DNA from: Reyranella sp.
GTDB taxonomy: Bacteria > Pseudomonadota > Alphaproteobacteria > Reyranellales > Reyranellaceae
Assembly (NCBI RefSeq): GCF_030651995.1
Contig: NZ_JAUSBN010000035.1
Coordinates: 124,001 to 188,000, forward strand
DNA: 64,000 nucleotides
Direction: 5' to 3'
Numbering within the stretch: position 1 is the first letter of the stretch; the number at the start of each line of letters is the position of its first letter. This document shows, piece by piece, positions 43,103 to 51,538 of the stretch. The notes beneath the pieces are model-generated. The model was not told where the DNA came from and did no database searches. It worked only from the letters and a program-made list of their open reading frames with translations. The position numbers and the translations under genes are program-made.

Positions 43103-43116
43103 GGATCACCTCCTTT
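43103..43116 (-). promoter_or_regulatory. Exceptionally strong ribosome-binding site
   Basis: On the minus strand the bases AAAGGAGGTGATCC are fully complementary to the 3' end of bacterial 16S rRNA (GGAUCACCUCCUUU). Most genes in the window match 4-6 bases only. It precedes the GTG of the 27-codon frame by an ideal distance. Confidence 0.85.
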
Positions 43117-43161
43117 CGATGTTGATGGGAGGTGGAGCCTCGCATGGCGAGAGCGGGCTGC

Positions 43162-43767
43162 CTAGGATTTCTTCGCGACGATATGGAAGATGTGCCAGTG
43201 CTTGGCGTTGCCGCGCGGCGTGACGCCGTCGGCTTCCTCCTCGTCGAACATCTCCACGTCGAGTCCCTCGAGCAGCGCCAGGGCTTCCTCGCGCGAGACG
43301 AAGGTCATGCCGGGACGACCGAACCAGCTGTCGCGCGGGCCGTACCACTGGCCCGAGAAGCGACCGCCCGGGGGGAGGGCCTCGCGGATGCGCTCCCAGG
43401 TTCGATGAAAGGCCGCGGGTTCGCAAAGGGGCATGGCGAAGCTCGAGTTCACGAGATGCACGCCGAGCGGGATCGGCACCTCCTCGAGTTGCGCAACGAC
43501 AGGGGTGACGTCGCTGCCCTCGGGCAGGGGCCGCGCCTGCAATTGCCGCAGCGCTTCGGGCTCCGCATCGACGGCGACGACCTTCCAGCCGCGACGCAGC
43601 ATCTCGATCACGTCGCGGCCGTCGCCACACCCGAGATCGATGACGTGTGCGTCAGGCGGTGCCTCGCCGAACGCATCGAGCGCCGCGAGCAGCGTCTTGC
43701 GGGGAGGGCGGTCGCGAAGCTGCTGATAATAGGCGGCCCAGCCGGCCGATCGATCGCTTTCCGTCAT
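43162..43767 (-). CDS. Class I SAM-dependent methyltransferase (TehB-like)
   Basis: 201 residues. The SAM site is HVIDLGCGDGRDVIEML (motif I), followed by VVAVDAEPEALRQLQ (acidic motif II). NSSFAMPLCEPAAFHRTWERIREALPPGGRFSGQWYGPRD is motif IV and its flank. This resembles the TehB/UbiE-like small-molecule methyltransferases. I start at ATG 43767 (MTESDRSAGWAAYYQQL), where homology-like sequence begins; the frame is open further up but enters the promoter of the divergent ABC receptor. The 27-codon frame follows 60 bases downstream. Substrate unknown. Confidence 0.84.
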   Translation of the reverse strand: MTESDRSAGWAAYYQQLRDRPPRKTLLAALDAFGEAPPDAHVIDLGCGDGRDVIEMLRRGWKVVAVDAEPEALRQLQARPLPEGSDVTPVVAQLEEVPIPLGVHLVNSSFAMPLCEPAAFHRTWERIREALPPGGRFSGQWYGPRDSWFGRPGMTFVSREEALALLEGLDVEMFDEEEADGVTPRGNAKHWHIFHIVAKKS

Positions 43768-43861
43768 GCGCGTTCTCTGGCTCTCCCGCGCTTGTGGTGG
43801 CGCGCGTCGTGTGATCGTATCGCAACCAATAAGTAACGAATCAACGATCCGGGAGGAACTG

Positions 43862-44881
43862 ATGAAGAGGTTGGGAAGCCTTGCGTTGGCCTTGGCTCTT
43901 GCTTTTTTGCCGCTCGCGGCGCGGGCCGACCTGAAATCCCTGGCTGAAGCCGCCAAGAAGGAAGGCGAGCTCACCTGGTACGTCGCCCACTACACGTCCG
44001 AAGGGGCGGAGGATCTGGGGCGCGGCTTCACCGAGATGTACGGCATCAAGGTCAACGTCGTGCGTACGACGGCGCAGGTCGCCTATCAGCGCCTGCTGCA
44101 GGATCTCAAGAACAACCAGACGATCTGCGACGTCTTCTCGTCGACCGACCTCGGCCACTACGCCCGCCTCAAGGCGCAAGGCCGCCTCGAGAAGTACGTT
44201 CCGGAGAACACGGCCAAGATCTCGGAAGCCTTCCGGAACTTCGATCCCGACGGCTACTTCCATCCGACTTCCGCCGGTCTGGTCGTGATCACCTACAACA
44301 CCGCGAAGGTGAAGCCCGAGGATGCGCCCAAGAAGTGGGAGGACCTGCTCGACATCAAGTGGAAGGGCAAGGTCTCGACCGGACATCCGGGCTTTTCTGG
44401 CTATGTCGGCACCTGGGTCCTGTCGATGAAGAAGCTCTACGGCTGGCAGTATTTCGACAGGCTGGAGAAGAACAAGCCGCAGATCGGTCGTTCGATCAAC
44501 GACACGGTCACGGCGCTGAACGCCGGCGAGCGTCAGGTGGCGGCGGGAGCGGACGGCTCGACGCTGTTCAGCGCGGCGCGCGGCAATCCGCTGGCGGTAT
44601 CCTATCCCAGCGACGGCTCGGTGCTGATCATCGCGCCGTCGGCGATCATGAAGGGCACCAAGCATCCGAACGCCGCGAAGCTCTTCATGGAGTACCTCTA
44701 TACAATCGAGGCCTCGAAGATCAACGCCAAGCACTTCGGCATCCCGTTGCGTCCGGAAGTGCCGTCGCCTCCGGGCGCCAAGCCGATCAGCGAGATCAAG
44801 GTCATTCGTCCGACCGTGGCGGAAGTCGAAAAGGGCATTCCGGAGGTGATCGAGCAGTGGCGCGACACGTTCGGCAACTGA
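43862..44881 (+). CDS. Ferric-iron-type ABC solute receptor
   Basis: 339 residues with a signal peptide (MKRLGSLALALALAFLPLAARA). The mature part ELTWYVAHYTSEGAEDLGRGFTEMYGIKVNVVRTTAQVAYQRLLQDLKNNQTICDVFSSTDLGHYARLKAQGRL matches the FbpA/AfuA and phosphonate-type group of SBP_bac_1 receptors. The iron-binding Tyr pair of FbpA is not evident, so an organic ligand is quite possible. GGGAGG lies 6 bases before ATG 43862. It is the first gene of a seven-gene rightward operon with its own permease and ATPase. Confidence 0.9.
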   Translation: MKRLGSLALALALAFLPLAARADLKSLAEAAKKEGELTWYVAHYTSEGAEDLGRGFTEMYGIKVNVVRTTAQVAYQRLLQDLKNNQTICDVFSSTDLGHYARLKAQGRLEKYVPENTAKISEAFRNFDPDGYFHPTSAGLVVITYNTAKVKPEDAPKKWEDLLDIKWKGKVSTGHPGFSGYVGTWVLSMKKLYGWQYFDRLEKNKPQIGRSINDTVTALNAGERQVAAGADGSTLFSAARGNPLAVSYPSDGSVLIIAPSAIMKGTKHPNAAKLFMEYLYTIEASKINAKHFGIPLRPEVPSPPGAKPISEIKVIRPTVAEVEKGIPEVIEQWRDTFGN

Positions 44882-44897
44882 GCGTCGACGCCTGAAC

Positions 44898-46631
44898 ATG
44901 TCGGCAACGGCTCCGGCGATCGACACGATGCCGGTGCGCCCCGTGCGCGCCAGCCGGTTCGATTCGACCTGGCTTCTGTGGATCGCGATCATCGCGGTCC
45001 TCCTGTTCCTGGTGGTGAGCCCGTTCGTCTATCTGGTCATCACCAGCTTCCAGACCGAGGGTACGGGCGAGTTCACCTTCTCGAACTACGCGACGGCCTA
45101 CGGCCGGGCCCGCTACATCGACGCGTTGTTCAATTCGTTGAAGCTCGGCGCCGCGTCTGCAGCTCTGGCCGGCGTTTTCGCGGTGCCGCTGGCCTGGGCC
45201 GTGGCACGCACGAACATGCCCGGGCGCGGCCTCACCCGCATGCTGGTGCTGGCGACCTTCATCACGCCGCCCTACACCGGCGCCGTGGCCTGGATCCTGC
45301 TGGCCGGTCCCAACGCCGGCTGGCTCAACCGCTTCTTCATGATGGTTACGGGGGCAGAAGCCGGGCCGTTCAACATCTACAGCTTCACCGGCCTCGCGGT
45401 CGTCATCGCGCTCTATTCCTTCCCCTATATCTTCATCTTCACCACGGCGGCGCTCGAGCTGGTGTCGTCGGAGATGGAGGACGCCGCCAACATCCTGGGC
45501 GCGGGACCGTGGCGGACCATGCGCAAGGTGACCCTGCCGCTGGCGCTGCCGGCGATCCTGGGCGGCCTGATCATCTGCTTCCTCGAGGCGATCGCCCTGT
45601 TCGGCTCGCCCGCCATGATCGCCATACCGGCGCGCTTCAACGTCGTGACGACGCAGCTCTTCCAGTTCTTCGGCAATCCCGTGCGGGTCGAGGTGGCGGC
45701 GGCCTATGCCATGCCGCTGCTCGGCGTCACCGTGCTGCTGGTACTGGTCCAGCGCCTGATCGTGCGCCGCAAGGGTTTCGTGGCGCTGACCGGCAAGGGG
45801 GGCGAGCGGCGGCCGATCCTGCTGGGCCACTGGCGCTGGGTGGTGTTCGGCTACGCGATGTTCGTGTCGGCCCTCGCGGTCTTCCTGCCGTACATCTTCC
45901 TGATCCACTCGGCCTTCGCCAAGGCCTGGGGGCGCGGCTTCCTGCTGGACAACATCACCATCGCCAACTTCCGCTTCATCCTGTTCGAGCACGCGACGGC
46001 CGCGCAGTCGGTGATCAACAGCTTCGTCTATGCCGGAATCAGCGCCACGATCGCGGTCTTCCTGACCTTGGGAGTTGCCTACATCGTGGCACGGAAGCTC
46101 ATCCCATTCGGAGGCGTGCTGGGCTTTCTCTGCGTGGCGCCGTTCGTGATCCCGGGCGTCGTGCTGGCGATCGGCTTCTATGCCGCCTATGCGCCGCCGC
46201 CGCTCGCGCTCTACGGCACCGCGCTGATCCTGATCCTGGCCTTCACCACGCGCTTCCTGCCGGTGGGCTACGTCAACGCAAGCGCCGCCATCAACAGCCT
46301 CAATCCCGAGATGGAGGAGGCGGTCCGCGTGCTGGGCGGCAGCCGGCTCACGGCGCTGCGGCGCGTGGTGGCCCCGCTGCTCAAGCGCAACCTGCTGGGG
46401 GCGTGGCTGCTGATCTTCATTCCGGCGACGCGCGAGCTGTCGGCCGCGATCTTCCTCTATGGCCCCAATACCAAGGTGGCGTCCGTCATGATCTTCGACA
46501 TGAGCGAGGAGGGGAACTTCGAACGCCTTGCCGCGCTGGCGCTGGTCTTGCAGGTGCTGACCCTGCCACTCCTGTGGCTGGGCCAGAAGGCCCTGGGCCG
46601 CGATTTCATGCTGAGGCGTACCGCGACATGA
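44898..46631 (+). CDS. ABC permease with two fused transmembrane domains (FbpB-type)
   Basis: 577 residues with about 12 membrane segments, inner membrane. Two BPD_transp_1 units are joined. The first has the ATPase-contact loop EMEDAANILGAGPWRTMRKVTLPLALPAI; the second has EMEEAVRVLGGSRLTALRRVVAPLLKRNLL. This fused form is typical of ferric-iron and 2-aminoethylphosphonate importers. It starts 16 bases after the receptor gene, and its stop overlaps the ATPase start (ATGA). Confidence 0.94.
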   Translation: MSATAPAIDTMPVRPVRASRFDSTWLLWIAIIAVLLFLVVSPFVYLVITSFQTEGTGEFTFSNYATAYGRARYIDALFNSLKLGAASAALAGVFAVPLAWAVARTNMPGRGLTRMLVLATFITPPYTGAVAWILLAGPNAGWLNRFFMMVTGAEAGPFNIYSFTGLAVVIALYSFPYIFIFTTAALELVSSEMEDAANILGAGPWRTMRKVTLPLALPAILGGLIICFLEAIALFGSPAMIAIPARFNVVTTQLFQFFGNPVRVEVAAAYAMPLLGVTVLLVLVQRLIVRRKGFVALTGKGGERRPILLGHWRWVVFGYAMFVSALAVFLPYIFLIHSAFAKAWGRGFLLDNITIANFRFILFEHATAAQSVINSFVYAGISATIAVFLTLGVAYIVARKLIPFGGVLGFLCVAPFVIPGVVLAIGFYAAYAPPPLALYGTALILILAFTTRFLPVGYVNASAAINSLNPEMEEAVRVLGGSRLTALRRVVAPLLKRNLLGAWLLIFIPATRELSAAIFLYGPNTKVASVMIFDMSEEGNFERLAALALVLQVLTLPLLWLGQKALGRDFMLRRTAT

Positions 46632-47689
46632 GCAAGCTGGTATTGAAGAACGTCGCCAAGCGCTACGGCGCGTTCGAGGCGGTGGCCAATTTCTCGCTGG
46701 AGCTCGCCAAGGGCGAGTTCGTGTCGCTGCTGGGCCCCTCGGGCTGCGGCAAGACCACGACCTTGCGCATGATCGCGGGCTTCATGCCGCCGACTGACGG
46801 CAGCATTGAGATGGATGGCAAGCAGATCTCCTCGGCGTCCGGCGTCGTGCCGCCCGAGCATCGCCGCATGTCGATGATCTTCCAGAGCTACGCGATCTGG
46901 CCCAACATGACGGTGGGCGAGAATGTCGGCTTCGGCCTGCAGGTCCGGAAGCTGCCCCGTGCCGAGATCGACCGGCGGGTCGACAAGATCCTGGACGTCG
47001 TCCAGATGCGCAACCTCAAGGGTCGCTACCCTGCCGAGCTGTCGGGCGGCCAGCAGCAGCGCGTCGCCCTGGCCCGCGCCATCGTCGTGGAGCCCGAAGT
47101 GCTGCTGCTCGACGAGCCGCTCTCCAATCTCGACGCCAACCTGCGCGAGGAGATGCGGTTCGAGATCCGCCGCCTGCACGATGAATTCAAGATCACGACG
47201 GTCTACGTCACCCACGACCAGTCCGAGGCGATGGTGACGTCCGATCGGATCGTCGTGATGAACAAGGGCAAGATCGAGCAGATCGATGCCCCGCACGTCC
47301 TGTACGGACGCCCGAAGAGCCGCTTCGTGGCCGGCTTCATCGGCCGAACGAACTTCATCGAGGGCACGCTCCAGGGAAACGAGGTGCGCTTCGACGGCTT
47401 CAGCGCGTCTGCAGCCGCGGTGGAGGGAGCGACCGGCGGCGGCAAGCTCCTCTATTCGCTGCGCCCTCAGGCGGTCGCCTTGTCTGCCCAGAAGCCCGGG
47501 GGCGCCGGACTGTCGTTCGAGGCCGAGATCGTCGACCGGTCCTATCTCGGCGAATACTGGGATTATCAGGTCCGTCCTCTGGGCGGGTCCAAGCCGCTGC
47601 GCGTCTCGACCGCGCCGACCGCCGTTTTCGAGGTCGGCAGCCGCGTCTGGCTGGAGATCGCGCCGTCCGCCATGGTACGGGTAGAGTAG
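46628..47689 (+). CDS. ABC importer ATPase (FbpC/PotA-type)
   Basis: 353 residues. Walker A GPSGCGKTT, Q-loop MIFQSYAIWPNMTV, signature LSGGQQQRVALARA, Walker B VLLLDEP and switch His VTHDQSEA are intact. A C-terminal TOBE-like regulatory domain follows (from about 240: VAGFIGRTNFIEGTLQGNEVRF). ATG 46628 overlaps the permease stop. Only 22 bases separate its stop from the CoA-transferase gene, so transport and catabolism genes share a transcript. Confidence 0.95.
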   Translation: MSKLVLKNVAKRYGAFEAVANFSLELAKGEFVSLLGPSGCGKTTTLRMIAGFMPPTDGSIEMDGKQISSASGVVPPEHRRMSMIFQSYAIWPNMTVGENVGFGLQVRKLPRAEIDRRVDKILDVVQMRNLKGRYPAELSGGQQQRVALARAIVVEPEVLLLDEPLSNLDANLREEMRFEIRRLHDEFKITTVYVTHDQSEAMVTSDRIVVMNKGKIEQIDAPHVLYGRPKSRFVAGFIGRTNFIEGTLQGNEVRFDGFSASAAAVEGATGGGKLLYSLRPQAVALSAQKPGGAGLSFEAEIVDRSYLGEYWDYQVRPLGGSKPLRVSTAPTAVFEVGSRVWLEIAPSAMVRVE

Positions 47690-47711
47690 CCTCCCAACGT
47701 AGAGTGAGATC

Positions 47712-48890
47712 ATGACCGCAGGACCGCTAGCCCGATTCAAAGTCCTCGACCTGACGCGCGTGCGCGCCGGTCCCACGGCCGTCCGCTACCTCGCCGACTG
47801 GGGCGCCGACTGCATCAAGGTCGAGATGCCACCGTCGGCCGGCGAAATGGACATGGGCGGCCCGCGGCACGGGCCGGACTTCCAGAACCTGCATCGCAAC
47901 AAGCGGTCGATCACGCTCAATCTCAAGGAGCCGGACGGCAAGGCCGTCTTCATGAAGCTGGTCGAGCAGGCCGACGTGGTGGTCGAGAACTATCGCGCCG
48001 ACGTGAAGTTCCGCCTCGGCATCGACTATGAGAGCCTGAAGAAGGTGAACCCGCGGATCGTCCTCGGATCGATCTCCGGCTTCGGCCAGGACGGGCCCTA
48101 TGCCGAGCGCGCCGGCTTCGACCAGATCGCCCAGGGCATGGGTGGCCTGATGATGGTGACCGGCAATCCGGGCGAGGGCCCGATGCGCGCCGGCATTGCC
48201 GTTGCCGACGTGGGCGCGGGCCTGCACTGCGCCATCGGCATCCTGATCGCGCTTCTGGAGCGAGAGACCTCGGGGCAGGGCCAGTGGGTGTCCAGCTCGC
48301 TGCTGCAGGCCATGATTTCGATGTGCGATTTCCAAGCCGCGCGCTGGACCCTGGCCAAGGATGTGCCCGGCCAGGCGGGCAACAATCATCCCACCTCGAT
48401 TCCGACCGGCGTCTTCAAGACCAGCGACGGTTACATCAACATCGCGGCGTCGGGCGGGCACATCTACAAGCGGTTCTGCGAGGCCATCGCTTCGCCCGAA
48501 CTGATGACCGACGAGCGCTTCAGCACCGACAAGGGACGCGCCAAGAACCGCGATGCCCTGAACGACGAGATCAACAAGCGCGTCGTGAAGTACGGCAGCG
48601 CCGATCTGGTCGAGAAGCTGAACAAGGCCGGCGTGCCCGCCGGGCCGATCTACAAGATGGACGAGATGTTCGCCGATCCGCAGGTCAAGCACCTCAAGAT
48701 GGCCCATCCCGTGCACTCGCCCAAGCTGGGCGACATCGAGCTGATCGGCCAGGCCATCAACATGAGCCGCACGCCCTTCGAGATGAAGACGGCGACGCCG
48801 GAGCAGGGCGAGCATACAGATGACGTGCTCAAGGAAGCCGGCTTCGACGAGGCAGCGATCGCTGACTTCCGCAAGCGGGGCGTGATCTGA
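47712..48890 (+). CDS. Class III (CaiB/BaiF) CoA-transferase
   Basis: 392 residues. FKVLDLTRVRAGPTAVRYLADWGADCIKVEMP opens the fold; RNKRSITLNLKEPDGKAVFMKLVEQADVVVENYRADVKFRLGIDYESL and AERAGFDQIAQGMGGLM follow, the latter with the catalytic Asp. It should activate the acid brought in by the upstream importer as a CoA thioester. It is a paralogue of the enzyme at 38054-39280. A crotonase gene starts 2 bases after its stop. Confidence 0.92.
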   Translation: MTAGPLARFKVLDLTRVRAGPTAVRYLADWGADCIKVEMPPSAGEMDMGGPRHGPDFQNLHRNKRSITLNLKEPDGKAVFMKLVEQADVVVENYRADVKFRLGIDYESLKKVNPRIVLGSISGFGQDGPYAERAGFDQIAQGMGGLMMVTGNPGEGPMRAGIAVADVGAGLHCAIGILIALLERETSGQGQWVSSSLLQAMISMCDFQAARWTLAKDVPGQAGNNHPTSIPTGVFKTSDGYINIAASGGHIYKRFCEAIASPELMTDERFSTDKGRAKNRDALNDEINKRVVKYGSADLVEKLNKAGVPAGPIYKMDEMFADPQVKHLKMAHPVHSPKLGDIELIGQAINMSRTPFEMKTATPEQGEHTDDVLKEAGFDEAAIADFRKRGVI

Positions 48891-48892
48891 GC

Positions 48893-49687
48893 ATGATCAG
48901 CCCGACGCCGAACATGATCGCGGAGAAGGTGGGACCGGTCGGCCGGCTCGTCTTCAACAAGCCGCAGAAGCACAACGCCACCTCGACCGACATGTGGGAG
49001 GCGATCCCGGTTATCCTCGACGATTTCGAGAAGGACCCGGCGATCCGCGTCGTGGTCGTCACCGGCGCGGGCGACAAGGCCTTTGTCTCGGGCGCCGACA
49101 TCTCGGAGTTCGAGAAGGCGCGCAATACGCCGGAGCAGGTTGCCTACTACGACAAGATCGGCGAGGAGGCCAACCGGCGGCTGAACAAGTGCTCCAAGCC
49201 GACGATTGCGCGCATCCGCGGCTACTGCATCGGCGGCGGGCTCGCGGTGTCGCTGCTGTGCGACATCCGCATCGCCTCGGAGAACAGCCGGTTCGGCGTG
49301 CCGGCGGCGAGGCTCGGGCTGGGCTATCGCGCCAGCGGCCTGAAGATCCTGACCGATCTCGTGGGCCCGTCCCACGCCAAGGAGATCTTCTTCACCGCCC
49401 GGCACTTCAATGCGCAGGAGGCCTTCGGCATGGGGCTGGTCACGCGCGTCGTGCCCGATGCCGAGCTCGATTCCTACGTCGACGACTACTGCCGGATGAT
49501 CGGCGAGAATGCGCCTCTCACCATGCACGCCGCCAAGCGCACGATCGAGGAGCTGACGCGCCTCGACGGCGAGCCGGACTTCGCCCGCCTCAACGGGCTG
49601 GTCAAGCAGTGCTTCGATTCAGAAGATTACATCGAAGGCCGCACGGCCTTCATGGAGAAGCGTAAGCCGGTATTCAAGGGACGCTGA
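48893..49687 (+). CDS. Crotonase-superfamily protein lacking one catalytic Glu
   Basis: 264 residues. Oxyanion-hole segments GDKAFVSGADISEF (about 61-73) and RGYCIGGGLAVSLLCD (109-124) are clear. At the place of the first catalytic Glu of enoyl-CoA hydratase (Glu144, in the PE-x-x-x-G motif) it has Ala: FGVPAARLGLGY, A138. The second Glu is kept (AKEIFFTA, E164). So simple hydratase activity is doubtful; a decarboxylase, isomerase, hydrolase or other crotonase reaction is possible. It is placed between CoA-transferase and PhyH dioxygenase with 2- and 11-base gaps. Confidence 0.9.
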   Translation: MISPTPNMIAEKVGPVGRLVFNKPQKHNATSTDMWEAIPVILDDFEKDPAIRVVVVTGAGDKAFVSGADISEFEKARNTPEQVAYYDKIGEEANRRLNKCSKPTIARIRGYCIGGGLAVSLLCDIRIASENSRFGVPAARLGLGYRASGLKILTDLVGPSHAKEIFFTARHFNAQEAFGMGLVTRVVPDAELDSYVDDYCRMIGENAPLTMHAAKRTIEELTRLDGEPDFARLNGLVKQCFDSEDYIEGRTAFMEKRKPVFKGR

Positions 49688-49698
49688 GGGAGACGGTC

Positions 49699-50580
49699 AT
49701 GGCGGCGCTGACTCAGGAGCAACGCGACGCATTCTGGCGCGACGGGTATCTCATGGTGGAGGACGCCGTCACGCCGGCGCAGCTCGCCGCCCTGAGGGGC
49801 GAGATCGCGGGGTGGGTCGAGCAGAGCAGGGCGCACGCCACGCCCTTCGGGCCGCCGACCGTCGACGGCCGCCCGCGTTTCGACATGGGCGCCGAGCACA
49901 GCGCGGAAAAGCCCGCGCTGCGGCGCATCAACAACCCGTCCGACATTTCCGACGCCTATCGCGAGGTCATGCTCGACGCCCGCATGGTCGACATGGTGGC
50001 CGAGCTGATCGGGCCGGACGTGAAGTTCCACCACTGCAAGATCAACCTCAAGCTTCCGGGCGCGCGGACCGAGGTCAACTACCACCAGGATTTCGCCTAT
50101 ACGCCGCATACCAACGACGACATCGTGACGGCGCTCCTGTTCCTCGACGACGTCGACGAGAGCAACGGCTGCCTCACCGTGGTGCCGGGCTCGCACAAGG
50201 GGCCGGTCCTGTCGCTGTTCGAGGGCGAGCGCTTCACCGGCGCGGTCGCGCCCGACGAGGAAAAGAAGGCGCTCGGCCAGTCGATCCCCTGCCTCGGAAA
50301 GGCGGGCAGCGTCTGCCTGATGCACACGCGGCTGCTCCACGGCTCGGCGGCCAACGGGGCCGACAAGTCGCGCGGCCTCTACATCTGCGTCTACACCGCC
50401 GCCGACGCGGTGCCGATCGCGCGCAACCCGATGCCGAGCCTGAACGAGGGCCGCATCGTGCGCGGCCAGGAAGCCCGCTTCGCCCGGCTCAAGGAGGGGC
50501 TGGTGGAACTGCCCAAGCAACCCAAGACCGCCTCGTTCTTCACCGTGCTGGGACAGGATTCCAAGCAGGCGGCCGAGTGA
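49699..50580 (+). CDS. Phytanoyl-CoA dioxygenase (PhyH) family protein
   Basis: 293 residues, Fe(II)/2-oxoglutarate oxygenase of the jelly-roll fold. The facial triad is H129-x-D131 (VNYHQDFAY) and H214 (RLLHGSAANG). The 2-oxoglutarate-binding Arg is probably R225 (DKSRGLYICVY). NGCLTVVPGSHKGPV is typical of PhyH proteins. GGGAGACGGTC lies before ATG 49699. Its stop overlaps the next gene's GTG (GTGA). In this operon it may hydroxylate an acid or its CoA ester. Some PhyH proteins act on halogenated or phosphonate substrates, so the choice is open. Confidence 0.9.
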   Translation: MAALTQEQRDAFWRDGYLMVEDAVTPAQLAALRGEIAGWVEQSRAHATPFGPPTVDGRPRFDMGAEHSAEKPALRRINNPSDISDAYREVMLDARMVDMVAELIGPDVKFHHCKINLKLPGARTEVNYHQDFAYTPHTNDDIVTALLFLDDVDESNGCLTVVPGSHKGPVLSLFEGERFTGAVAPDEEKKALGQSIPCLGKAGSVCLMHTRLLHGSAANGADKSRGLYICVYTAADAVPIARNPMPSLNEGRIVRGQEARFARLKEGLVELPKQPKTASFFTVLGQDSKQAAE

Positions 50581-51368
50581 GCGATCCGCTGCCGGCGATC
50601 ACGGAGGCCGCGGCCACCGGCGAGATCGCCGACCTCTTTGCCGACATCCGCACGACCGTCGGCGTGCGTGTGGTCAATCTCGTGTGGCGCCATCTCGCCA
50701 CCATGGACGGCGCGCTGCCCTGGGCCTGGGCGGCGGTGAAGCCGCTCTATCTCGCCGGACTGCCCGATGCCGCCATGGCGGTCTTTCATCGGACGATGGA
50801 AGTCCCGAAGCTCACCTCGCTGGAAGGCGAGGAGCCTGCCAGCGTCGATGCGGTGCTGGCGAGCTACGACCATTCCAACACGATCAACCTGTTTGCCCTG
50901 GGCGCCCTGCGCGCCTGGCTGAACGGCGAAGTGGGTCGCGATGGGACGATCGCGCCGGGCCCGCGCAAGGCGGCGCCCGATCTGGCTCTGCCCAAGCTGG
51001 CCTCCGAGGAAGACGTCGCCCCAGAGACGTGGGCGCTGGTCCTGCGCCTCAACAAGTTCGGCGACGAGCCGCAGCCCCTGATCCTGGCCAGCATGTACCG
51101 GCACCTGGCGCATGCGCCGTCGTTCCTTCAGCGTGTCGAGACGGCACTGGCCCCGGTCGCTGCCGACGGCTCGCTGCGCAAGGCGATCGTGGACAATCGC
51201 AGGACAGCCGCCGCTCTCTCGTCCGACCTCGCGCGGGCAATCTCGGCCGCGCGGCCCGCACAGGCCGTCGAGATCGAGAAGGCCGTCGGCTTGTTCGTCG
51301 ACCATGCAATCGGCAAGATGGTCACGATCTGCCGCGCAATCCGCGTGGCACGTGGTGGGCTGCGGTAG
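50577..51368 (+). CDS. DehI-like (2-haloacid dehalogenase family) protein
   Basis: 263 residues, mostly helical. LPAITEAAATGEIADLFADIRTTVGVRVVNLVWRHLATMDGALPWAWAAVKPLY resembles the start of DehI-type dehalogenases ('halocarboxylic acid dehydrogenase DehI family'). These are built from two helical repeats related to AhpD/TerB-like folds. The call rests on recall of that pattern and is moderate. GTG 50577 overlaps the PhyH stop. It is the last gene of the seven-gene operon and is followed by a palindromic repeat. A dehalogenase function would suit an operon for a substituted small acid; many relatives are untested. Confidence 0.65.
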   Translation: MSDPLPAITEAAATGEIADLFADIRTTVGVRVVNLVWRHLATMDGALPWAWAAVKPLYLAGLPDAAMAVFHRTMEVPKLTSLEGEEPASVDAVLASYDHSNTINLFALGALRAWLNGEVGRDGTIAPGPRKAAPDLALPKLASEEDVAPETWALVLRLNKFGDEPQPLILASMYRHLAHAPSFLQRVETALAPVAADGSLRKAIVDNRRTAAALSSDLARAISAARPAQAVEIEKAVGLFVDHAIGKMVTICRAIRVARGGLR

Positions 51369-51397
51369 ATCGCTTAGCTCGGATCTGTTCAAGATTC

Positions 51398-51525
51398 CCG
51401 TCGTCTCGACCGGAGCCTCGCGCAGCGAGGCGGAGCGGAGAGACCTTATCTCCACGAATAGCCGGTTACTGGTCGATAGAAGGTCTCTCCGTTACGCGCC
51501 TTCGGCGCTCCGGTCGAGACGACGG
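51398..51525. repeat. Dispersed long-hairpin repeat, type B
   Basis: A 128-base palindrome. The outer arms CCGTCGTCTCGACCGGAGC (51398-51416) and GCTCCGGTCGAGACGACGG (51507-51525) are perfect complements over 19 bases. Inner GGAGAGACCTT and AAGGTCTCTCC also pair. The plan (outer arm starting CCGTCGTC, inner A/G-rich arm, short GCGCCTTCGGCGC sub-hairpin) parallels type A. It lies between convergent genes. Confidence 0.87.
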
Positions 51526-51538
51526 AGATTTGTATGAG

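Noticed and set aside
43103..43116. Plus-strand match to the 3' end of 16S rRNA
   Set aside because: GGATCACCTCCTTT alone could suggest a 16S fragment, but nothing upstream resembles rRNA. It reads sensibly as a Shine-Dalgarno on the minus strand.
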